Source of the DNA: JAYSRU01 sp043720875
GTDB lineage: Bacteria; Bacteroidota; Bacteroidia; Flavobacteriales_D; Crocinitomicaceae
Assembly (NCBI GenBank): GCA_043720875.1
Contig: JAYSRU010000067.1
Coordinates: forward strand, 1 to 5,600
Direction of reading: 5' to 3'
Length of the DNA: 5,600 nt
Shown here: in pieces, positions 1 to 5,067 of the stretch
How positions within the stretch are numbered: position 1 is the first letter of the stretch
How the letters are laid out: every line of letters begins with the position of its first letter
The notes under the pieces: model-generated
What the model was told of the DNA's origin: nothing
What the model saw: the letters and a program-made list of their open reading frames with translations, nothing else
Databases searched by the model: none
Program-made: the position numbers and the translations under genes

Positions 1-102
1 TATGAAGTTCGAGCTGCTAAACCAACGCGATTAGCCTTGGCGAAAAGTCCAAACTATTTATTGACAGACGATTTAGAAATAGCAATTAATGAAAAATACT
101 GA
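1..102 (+). CDS. C-terminal end of an unidentified protein (partial)
   Basis: An open frame enters from the left edge in frame 1 and ends at TGA 100-102, leaving 33 residues (begins YEVRAAKPTR, ends IAINEKY). The tail is mixed in charge, with no membrane segment and no motif I recognise, so I assign no family. Its stop codon shares one base with the ATG of the next gene (TGATG), an arrangement typical of translationally coupled genes. This supports both that the frame is real and that it is co-transcribed with the SUI1 gene. The identity can only come from the sequence to the left. Confidence 0.7.
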   Translation, partial: YEVRAAKPTRLALAKSPNYLLTDDLEIAINEKY

Positions 103-446
103 TGGCGAAAAGTAAAAAAGAAAGGGTGAACGTGGTGTACTCAACCAATCCCAATTTTAATTTCGAATTCGAAACTGACCAAGAGGAAGCAACACTCGAC
201 AATAAAAAACAGTTGTTGTATGTTTCCTTGGATAAAAAACAGCGCGCTGGTAAAGAAGTTACCTTGATCGGAGGATTTGTAGGTTTAGATGAAGATTTGA
301 AAGAATTAGGTAAGTTGTTGAAATCTAAATGTGGTGTTGGCGGAACAGCTAAAGATGGAGAAATTTTTATCCAAGGTAATCACCGCGATAAAGTGATGGA
401 ACTGCTTGTAAAAGAAGGATATCAAGTGAAAAGAAAGGGAGGTTAG
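102..446 (+). CDS. SUI1/eIF1-family translation initiation factor (YciH-like)
   Basis: This 114-residue protein has the full SUI1 (eIF1-like) fold signature. After a basic, low-complexity N-terminus comes VSLDKKQRAGKEVTLIGGF (about 41-59), then DLKELGKLLKSKCGVGGT (65-82), KDGEIFIQGNHRDKV (84-98) and the closing EGYQVK. The order and spacing match bacterial YciH and archaeal/eukaryotic eIF1. The family binds the small ribosomal subunit near the P site. In eukaryotes it polices start-codon choice; in bacteria the role is less settled, and E. coli YciH has been linked to translation inhibition under stress. The N-terminal VVYSTNPNF stretch (11-19) is, from memory, common in Bacteroidota homologues. 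The ATG at 102 overlaps the upstream stop by one base and fits the expected N-terminus. The next gene, pyrR, appears to have its own promoter. Confidence 0.93.
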   Translation: MAKSKKERVNVVYSTNPNFNFEFETDQEEATLDNKKQLLYVSLDKKQRAGKEVTLIGGFVGLDEDLKELGKLLKSKCGVGGTAKDGEIFIQGNHRDKVMELLVKEGYQVKRKGG

Positions 447-544
447 TCGCAGATTTAGAACTATAAATTAAAATCGAACAATAAAAAGTTTTCGACAAAT
501 TGAGATTAGTTTTTCTTAATCGATGAAAACAACGGTCAAAATTT

Positions 545-552
545 TATCTTTG
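545..552 (+). promoter_or_regulatory. Bacteroidota -7 promoter element upstream of pyrR
   Basis: TATCTTTG is a perfect match to the Bacteroidota -7 consensus TAnnTTTG recognised by their housekeeping sigma factor. It lies in the 112-base gap between the SUI1 gene and pyrR and ends six bases before the ATG at 559. I see no good TTG-type -33 element 17-23 bases upstream, so the call rests on the -7 box and its position. If it is used, transcription would start at about 556-559, giving an almost leaderless pyrR message. It would also exclude the ATG at 523 as the start for this transcript. Confidence 0.55.
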
Positions 553-558
553 TATCAA

Positions 559-1098
559 ATGGACAAACAAATCATTCTAAACGCTAGACATTTCGAACTA
601 ACATTGCGTCGACTTTGCTATCAATTAATAGAAAGTAGAATTGATTTTTCTGAAACTGTACTTATTGGGTTACAACCAAGAGGAGTAAATGTTCTTTCAC
701 GTATCAAAGCGATGTTAGAAGAATTAACAAAAGAAAAAATTGACTGCGGACAATTAGATATTACTTTTTACCGAGACGATTTTAGAAGAACAGAGCGTCA
801 AATTATCCCAAGTGCTACCAATATTGATTTTGTGATTGAGAATAAAATAGTCGTTCTTATCGATGACGTTTTATTTACAGGTAGAACCATTCGCTCAGGA
901 ATGGATGCTTTACTTGCTTTTGGTAGACCCAAAGATGTTGAATTGCTAGTGTTTATCGATAGAAGATTTACAAGACAGCTTCCCATTCAAGCAGATTATG
1001 TCGGACTTCAAATTGATTCATTAGATTCTGAACGCGTATCTGTGGAATGGAGCGAAGTAGAAGGAGAGGACAAGGTTATTTTATACAAAAAGGATTAA
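559..1098 (+). CDS. pyrR: PyrR: pyrimidine regulatory protein / uracil phosphoribosyltransferase
   Basis: PyrR of the type I phosphoribosyltransferase fold, 179 residues from this start (B. subtilis PyrR is about the same length). The PRPP-binding loop VVLIDDVLFTGRT (98-110) is intact and followed by IRSGMDALLAFGRP, a near-match to the classic PyrR sequence. LIGLQPRGV (35-43) and FYRDDF (70-75) are also characteristic, as is the ADYVGLQI segment near 145-152. In Firmicutes PyrR binds pyr mRNA when UMP is high and attenuates transcription; many PyrRs also convert uracil and PRPP to UMP. An upstream in-frame ATG at 523 would add 12 residues (MKTTVKILSLYQ) that do not look like PyrR and would be encoded across the -7 element, so I prefer 559. 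pyrB follows after 14 bases. Regulation by attenuation is doubtful here because no leader RNA is visible. Confidence 0.93.
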   Translation: MDKQIILNARHFELTLRRLCYQLIESRIDFSETVLIGLQPRGVNVLSRIKAMLEELTKEKIDCGQLDITFYRDDFRRTERQIIPSATNIDFVIENKIVVLIDDVLFTGRTIRSGMDALLAFGRPKDVELLVFIDRRFTRQLPIQADYVGLQIDSLDSERVSVEWSEVEGEDKVILYKKD

Positions 1099-1112
1099 TT
1101 TTTTAAAGCATT

Positions 1113-2045
1113 ATGAATAATTTATCAGTTGATCATCTATTAGGAATTAAACAACTTACGGTTGAAGATATTCAATTGGTGATGCAAATGGCAGATAATT
1201 TTAAAGAAGTGATTAATAGACCAATCAAAAAAGTTCCTTCGTTGCGTGACATTACCATTGCTAACTTATTCTTTGAAAATTCAACGCGAACAAGATTATC
1301 ATTCGAACTAGCACAAAAAAGACTTTCTGCCGACGTTATCAACTTTAGTTCGGCTTCAAGCTCGGTTAAAAAAGGAGAAACACTAATTGATACAGTAAAT
1401 AATATCACGTCAATGAAAGTTGATATGGTGGTAATGCGTCACCCAAATCCTGGAGCGGCAGTATTTTTAGCACAACATACCGATGCGAAAATCATTAATG
1501 CAGGGGATGGAACTCATGAACATCCAACTCAAGCTTTGTTGGATGCCTATTCAATCCGTGAAAAATTGGGAACAGTTGAAGGGAAGAAAGTAGTTATTGT
1601 TGGGGATATTTTACACTCACGTGTTGCGCTTTCAAATATTTATTGCCTACAAAAAATGGGAGCAGAGGTAATGGTTTGTGGACCTACAACTTTGATTCCA
1701 AAACACATAAAAATGTTAGGTGTTCAGGTAAGTCATAACTTACAAGAAGCTTTAGCCTGGTGTGATGTCGCGAATATGTTGCGCATTCAACTAGAACGTC
1801 AAGATATTAAATATTTCCCGTCGCTGCGAGAATATGCATTAATGTATGGCTTGAACAAAGAAATTTTAGATGGCTTAGATAAAAAGATTGTAGTAATGCA
1901 TCCAGGTCCAATAAACAGAGGTGTGGAGATTACCTCAGATGTTGCAGATTCTGAACAAGCAATAATTTTGGATCAGGTAGAAAATGGAGTTGCAGTGAGA
2001 ATGGCAATAACGTATTTACTGGCGGCTAAAATCAACAGAAGTTAA
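1113..2045 (+). CDS. pyrB: Aspartate carbamoyltransferase catalytic subunit (PyrB)
   Basis: Catalyses carbamoyl phosphate + L-aspartate to N-carbamoyl-L-aspartate and phosphate, the committed step of de novo pyrimidine synthesis in the cytoplasm. At 310 residues it is full length. The carbamoyl-phosphate domain carries FFENSTRTRLSFE (53-65, STRTR at 57-61), the 80s loop SSSVKKGETLIDT (82-94) and MRHPNPGA (108-115). HPTQALLD (137-144) supplies the conserved His and Gln. The aspartate domain has GDILHSRVA (164-172), MLRIQLER (222-229) and HPGPINRGVEI (263-273). The HPGPINRGVEI form is that of the B. subtilis-type enzyme. No pyrI regulatory-subunit gene is present next door, so allosteric control of the E. 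coli kind is not expected from this locus. It sits 14 bases after pyrR and is presumably co-transcribed with it; STAS and rnz follow in the same direction. Confidence 0.97.
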   Translation: MNNLSVDHLLGIKQLTVEDIQLVMQMADNFKEVINRPIKKVPSLRDITIANLFFENSTRTRLSFELAQKRLSADVINFSSASSSVKKGETLIDTVNNITSMKVDMVVMRHPNPGAAVFLAQHTDAKIINAGDGTHEHPTQALLDAYSIREKLGTVEGKKVVIVGDILHSRVALSNIYCLQKMGAEVMVCGPTTLIPKHIKMLGVQVSHNLQEALAWCDVANMLRIQLERQDIKYFPSLREYALMYGLNKEILDGLDKKIVVMHPGPINRGVEITSDVADSEQAIILDQVENGVAVRMAITYLLAAKINRS

Positions 2046-2076
2046 TTAAATAATTTAGTTATAATAATTTTTAATC

Positions 2077-2415
2077 ATGGCATTTAAGGTAAAACTAGAA
2101 GGAAAAAGCGCTACGCTTACAACGGATTACGGTAAGTTGGATGCGAATAACGCACAAGAATTGAAAGAGGTTTTGCATGAATTACATAAAAACGGAAATC
2201 AGTCTTTGGTGATAAATTTAGCAATAACAAAATACTGCGATTCTTCTGGATTAAGTGCGTTGTTGATGGCACACAGAATATCCAAAGAAGTAGGTGGTGC
2301 GTTTGTATTGTGTTGCTTGATGCCGAATGTATTAAAAATGATTCAAATTGCTCAATTAGACCGAGTGTTTAAAATTGTTGATACGGAAGCTGAGGCTTTG
2401 ACCATGCTTGCCTAA
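2077..2415 (+). CDS. Single-domain STAS protein (anti-sigma factor antagonist-like)
   Basis: A 112-residue protein that is a single STAS domain. It has an N-terminal beta strand pair (FKVKLEGKSATLTT), a helix rich in Glu and Lys (25-38), the strand SLVINLAI (43-50) and the signature YCDSSGLSALLMAHR (53-67). DSSG at 55-58 is the loop that in SpoIIAA/RsbV proteins carries the phosphorylated serine; by alignment that would be Ser56. In that family the unphosphorylated form binds an anti-sigma factor kinase and frees a sigma factor. No anti-sigma kinase or sigma gene lies in the window, so that role is unproven here. The gene ends 9 bases before rnz, a pairing I recall from other Bacteroidota genomes, and it follows pyrB by 31 bases. 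It could instead act as a partner or structural module for another protein. Confidence 0.88.
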   Translation: MAFKVKLEGKSATLTTDYGKLDANNAQELKEVLHELHKNGNQSLVINLAITKYCDSSGLSALLMAHRISKEVGGAFVLCCLMPNVLKMIQIAQLDRVFKIVDTEAEALTMLA

Positions 2416-2424
2416 TTGTAATCA

Positions 2425-3339
2425 ATGCGATCTTTTGAAGTAACTATTTTAGGCTCGGGTGCAGCATTACCAACAATAACTAGGAATCCAACAGCTCAAT
2501 TTATTAAATGCAAAAACCGTTACATTCTTATAGATTGTGGGGAAGGAACACAAAGTCAATTGCGAAAATTTAAATGCAAATTACAGCAAATTGACGTCAT
2601 TCTAATTTCACATTTACACGGAGATCATTTTTTTGGTTTAGTTGGTTTGCTGAGTTCAATGCATTTGTTGGGAAGAGTTAAAGCGGTTAAGATTTTTGCG
2701 CATGCACCATTGGAAAACATAATCAAGAGTCAGCTAGAAATTGGTGGCGCACGTTTAGACTTTGATATTGATTTTCAGGAAATTAAAGGTGATGAGTCAA
2801 AGTTATTGTTTGAGGATAAATGCATCGAGATTCATGCTTTTCCACTAAAACACAGAATCGAAACAAATGGTTTTTTGATCAAAGAAAAACAAATGCCATT
2901 AAGTTTGGACGGTGACAAATTTAAAGAGGATAAGTTACCGCTCATTGCAATACCATTTTTTAAACGCAACGAAAACTTTATCAACGATAAAGGTGAGCGG
3001 TTCAATGTACGCGATTACACATTTCCTGCTCCAAGAGCCAAATCTTACGCTTATTGTTCGGATACGGCCTACTTGCCATCTATTGCAGCGATGTGCACCG
3101 GTGCAGATTTGATGTACCACGAAGCAACGTTTACAGAAATTCATGCAGACAAGGCTAAGAAAACCAACCATAGCACTGCAATTCAAGCAGCAACCATTGG
3201 AAAGTTGTGTAATGTGAAGCAGTTGTTGTTAGGCCATTTTAGTGCGCGGTATGCTTCAACCAAAGAGCATTTAGCAGAAGCGCAAACCATTTTTGAAGCA
3301 GTAAACTGCGTGGAGGATGGTGATGTTTTTAAGGTTTAA
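2425..3339 (+). CDS. rnz: Ribonuclease Z (tRNA 3'-processing endonuclease)
   Basis: Zinc-dependent endoribonuclease of the metallo-beta-lactamase superfamily that cuts tRNA precursors just after the discriminator base. The protein is 304 residues, the usual length of the short bacterial form. It begins with the typical VTILGSGAALPTITRNPTAQ (7-26) and LIDCGEGTQSQLRK (35-48). The metal-binding set is complete: SHLHGDH (62-68, His63, His65, Asp67, His68), PLKHR (His143), the Asp of SDT (Asp213), HSTA (His249) and LLLGHFSARY (His271). The segment from about 157 to 200, where family members carry the arm that contacts tRNA, differs from what I recall of the Firmicute sequence. It follows the STAS gene by 9 bases and may be translationally coupled to it. 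Its TAA overlaps the stop codon of the convergent exonuclease gene, so no dedicated terminator separates them. Confidence 0.96.
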   Translation: MRSFEVTILGSGAALPTITRNPTAQFIKCKNRYILIDCGEGTQSQLRKFKCKLQQIDVILISHLHGDHFFGLVGLLSSMHLLGRVKAVKIFAHAPLENIIKSQLEIGGARLDFDIDFQEIKGDESKLLFEDKCIEIHAFPLKHRIETNGFLIKEKQMPLSLDGDKFKEDKLPLIAIPFFKRNENFINDKGERFNVRDYTFPAPRAKSYAYCSDTAYLPSIAAMCTGADLMYHEATFTEIHADKAKKTNHSTAIQAATIGKLCNVKQLLLGHFSARYASTKEHLAEAQTIFEAVNCVEDGDVFKV

Positions 3340-4700
3340 ACCAACCTTAATCTCCCGTCTCTAATATTCTTCAGGTAGTCTCTTAATATTTGTTCTGTTG
3401 TGGCATCAGATTGTTGTGGCTCAATGGCTTCAATCCATTGATCCAAATCCTTGTTGAGCAAATAGTAAGGTACAAATCCCCAACCAACTAACGTGCTGTT
3501 TTTAACATAAACGATGCATTTTTCTGAACGGTTTCTTCCTTCCTCAATAATGAAAAAGTGAGGGTGTTTTAATTTTAAACTCGCGTACATCCGCTCTGCT
3601 CTAGCGTTATAACTAAGAATTTCCTCTTGCGATGGAGTAGTAGTTCCATTTTGCTGGTCGCTAAGTACAGAAAATAGGTTGATTTCTTCCTGCTGCACTA
3701 CTGAATCCTGTAAGTTATGTTGGAGGGAAACTGAAGTCAGAAAGTCGATCGCCTTCTTTTTTGTTGCAAAAACGCGCATAGGTTGTGCTGTGTTTTCCGA
3801 CAGTTTAGAGATTGTGAAACGTAAAAAACCTTGAGCATCAACGTTGTCAAATAACCCGAAATTGGATGTGCTTTTGACGGGTTTGTTAAACGTTGGGTTG
3901 AACTCTTGAATAAGGTTGTGTTCGGTTAAATTTGCAATCAATTCATTTCCAGTTACTTTTGTCGTGATTTTAGCGATTTCACTCCGCATTTCGAGCCCGG
4001 ATTTCGTCTTTACGTTCCGTAAGTTTTGGTCAATTTTTTTCTTAATGTTTTTACTTTTCCCAACATAAATTAATTGTCGTGCGTCGTTGTAGAATTTGTA
4101 AATCCCTGTTTTTGAAGGCAAATCTTCCAGTGTTGCAATATCTAAATCAGGATGAAGAATCATCGGGTCTAGTTCAACTTGAAGGAAAGCGGCTAATTGA
4201 TTACTGTCCGTCTTTTCTAAAAGCAAGAAAAGTTGAGCAGTTGCTTCCGCATCTCCACGTGCTCTGTGCCTTCCTTGTAAACCAATTCCGAGCGCCTTGG
4301 TTAGTTTTCCTAAGCTATAAGATTCATGTCCAGGAATAACTGCGCGAGAAGCACGAACGGTACACAATTGAGATCTTCTGAAGTCATAACCCAGTATTAA
4401 AAATTCTCTGCGGTACATGCCGTAATCAAATGCTGCATTATGCGCTACAAAAACACAACCTTCGGTAAAATTTAGAACGTCTTCAGCAATTTCATGAAAT
4501 TTTGGAGCGCCAACCACCATTGCATTGGTAATTCCCGTAAAGCGTTCGATGAATTGTGGAATATCGCATTCAGGATCAACCAGGGAAGTATATTCGTCAA
4601 CTATTTTACTGTCAACGACTTTAAACATCGATAACTCAATAATTTTTGAATCTTTTGGACTTCCACCTGTAGTTTCTACGTCAATTACAACATATTGCAT
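3336..4700 (-). CDS. DEDDh 3'-5' exonuclease fused to a UvrC/Cho-like GIY-YIG domain
   Basis: A 454-residue two-nuclease fusion. Residues 1-165 are a DnaQ-type (Pol III epsilon-like) exonuclease with all DEDDh catalytic residues: Asp7 and Glu9 (VIDVETTGG), Asp92 (AHNAAFDYG), His145 and Asp150 (GRHRARGDAEAT). Residues 195-275 form a GIY-YIG domain like that of UvrC and Cho: GIYKF (199-203), YVGKSKNIKKK (212-222), and EHNLIQEFNPTFN (260-272) carrying the expected catalytic Glu260. The Arg of the usual KKR motif is Lys222 here. Residues 275-454 are unassigned, with acidic and Gln-rich stretches near 336-362. DnaQ-UvrC-type fusions are known in several bacterial groups and are thought to act in DNA repair; the exact substrate is not known to me. 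ATG at 4700 is chosen because MQYVVIDVETTGG is the usual start; an in-frame TTG at 4718 would add only MCAPLC. The gene is a lone minus-strand unit. Confidence 0.9.
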   Translation of the reverse strand: MQYVVIDVETTGGSPKDSKIIELSMFKVVDSKIVDEYTSLVDPECDIPQFIERFTGITNAMVVGAPKFHEIAEDVLNFTEGCVFVAHNAAFDYGMYRREFLILGYDFRRSQLCTVRASRAVIPGHESYSLGKLTKALGIGLQGRHRARGDAEATAQLFLLLEKTDSNQLAAFLQVELDPMILHPDLDIATLEDLPSKTGIYKFYNDARQLIYVGKSKNIKKKIDQNLRNVKTKSGLEMRSEIAKITTKVTGNELIANLTEHNLIQEFNPTFNKPVKSTSNFGLFDNVDAQGFLRFTISKLSENTAQPMRVFATKKKAIDFLTSVSLQHNLQDSVVQQEEINLFSVLSDQQNGTTTPSQEEILSYNARAERMYASLKLKHPHFFIIEEGRNRSEKCIVYVKNSTLVGWGFVPYYLLNKDLDQWIEAIEPQQSDATTEQILRDYLKNIRDGRLRLV

Positions 4701-4703
4701 ACA

Positions 4704-4711
4704 CAAAGGTG
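4704..4711 (-). promoter_or_regulatory. Possible -7 element for the exonuclease gene
   Basis: Read on the minus strand this is CACCTTTG, one mismatch from TAnnTTTG, ending three bases before the ATG at 4700. No matching -33 element is evident at the expected distance. If used, the message would start at or just inside the start codon. The position echoes the element found before pyrR, but the mismatch and the closeness to the ATG make this a weak call. Confidence 0.3.
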
Positions 4712-4774
4712 CACACAAACAATTGATTGTGAATTAAACGCTTGAATAATTTTCAACAATTAACTGATTAAAGC

Positions 4775-4782
4775 TATCTTTG
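4775..4782 (+). promoter_or_regulatory. Bacteroidota -7 promoter element for the small gene and transporter
   Basis: TATCTTTG is a perfect match to TAnnTTTG and identical to the element before pyrR. It lies in the divergent intergenic region, 19 bases upstream of the ATG at 4802. A degenerate TTTC at 4751-4754, 20 bases upstream of the box, could serve as the -33 element (consensus TTTG or TTG). Transcription would start near 4786-4790, leaving a short A-rich leader (ACTAAAAACAAGATA region) without Shine-Dalgarno, as usual in this phylum. It probably drives both the 85-residue gene and the transporter that follows eight bases after it. Confidence 0.65.
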
Positions 4783-4801
4783 TGTCACTAAAAACAAGAT
4801 A

Positions 4802-5059
4802 ATGGCAAGTAAACGCTTTTTAAAAAAACAATTAAACGCTTTGACGTTTGATGTAGTAGAGGAATGCTTTAACATTCAAATTTATGATGCTTCAAAAACT
4901 GAAGTAACAAACGCTTTGATTGAAGAAGTTGTTGAGTACCGCAATACTTACGTAGAGCGTATGCATCAAGCAAATAACAAAAAGGATTACCGTCCTTTGA
5001 TGAATGAGTTAGATGAGAAAGGTGACGAGTTCTTGAACCGTCTTCATTCAATCGGATAA
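4802..5059 (+). CDS. Small conserved-looking hypothetical protein, 85 residues
   Basis: I do not recognise a named family. The protein is short, soluble and predicted largely helical. A basic N-terminus (MASKRFLKKQL) is followed by a helix-like stretch around 12-30 (DVVEECFNIQIYD), an acidic helix ALIEEVVEYRNTYVERMHQ (38-56), a polar NNKKDY turn and a final helix LMNELDEKGDEFLNRLHSI (66-84). There is no signal peptide, membrane segment or metal-binding motif. The general pattern resembles short uncharacterised proteins I associate with Bacteroidota, but that is from memory only. Reality of the gene is supported by the perfect -7 element 19 bases upstream, the A-rich leader, the charged composition, and the eight-base gap to the transporter gene, which suggests co-transcription. 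An overlapping minus-strand frame here is judged a shadow. Confidence 0.75.
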   Translation: MASKRFLKKQLNALTFDVVEECFNIQIYDASKTEVTNALIEEVVEYRNTYVERMHQANNKKDYRPLMNELDEKGDEFLNRLHSIG

Positions 5060-5067
5060 TTTTCTTC

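Noticed and set aside
437..442. GGGAGG resembling a strong Shine-Dalgarno sequence
   Set aside because: It encodes the C-terminal Lys-Gly-Gly of the SUI1 protein and no start codon follows at a useful distance; Bacteroidota rarely use Shine-Dalgarno sequences.
504..521. Short inverted repeat GATTA...TAATC between SUI1 and pyrR, considered as terminator or PyrR attenuator
   Set aside because: Only five AT-rich base pairs with an eight-base loop and no following U-run at the right place; far too weak, and upstream of the inferred transcription start.
523..558. Upstream in-frame ATG giving pyrR a 12-residue N-terminal extension
   Set aside because: The added MKTTVKILSLYQ has no counterpart in the PyrR family as I know it, the protein from 559 already has the expected length, and the -7 promoter element lies within the extension.
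798..986. Minus-strand open frame of 62 codons inside pyrR
   Set aside because: It is antisense to a well-conserved gene, has no family resemblance and no promoter; a shadow of pyrR coding.
1172..1408. Minus-strand open frame of 78 codons inside pyrB
   Set aside because: Antisense to the conserved carbamoyl-phosphate domain of PyrB, with no recognisable motif.
2912..3186. Open frames in other frames on both strands within rnz
   Set aside because: They overlap the conserved C-terminal half of RNase Z, which has all its metal ligands; the alternatives show no family features.
4079..4339. Plus-strand open frame of 86 codons, partly Cys-rich at its start (RRCRICKS)
   Set aside because: It is antisense to the junction of the exonuclease and GIY-YIG domains; the CxxC-like start is a by-product of codons read in the opposite direction.
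4701..4718. TTG start six codons upstream of the exonuclease ATG
   Set aside because: The MQYVVIDVETTGG start at 4700 fits the DEDDh family; the extra MCAPLC would be encoded over a possible promoter element and adds nothing recognisable.
4525..4737. Plus-strand open frame of 70 codons opposite the exonuclease N-terminus
   Set aside because: Antisense to the catalytic DVETTGG region, with no promoter or family resemblance.
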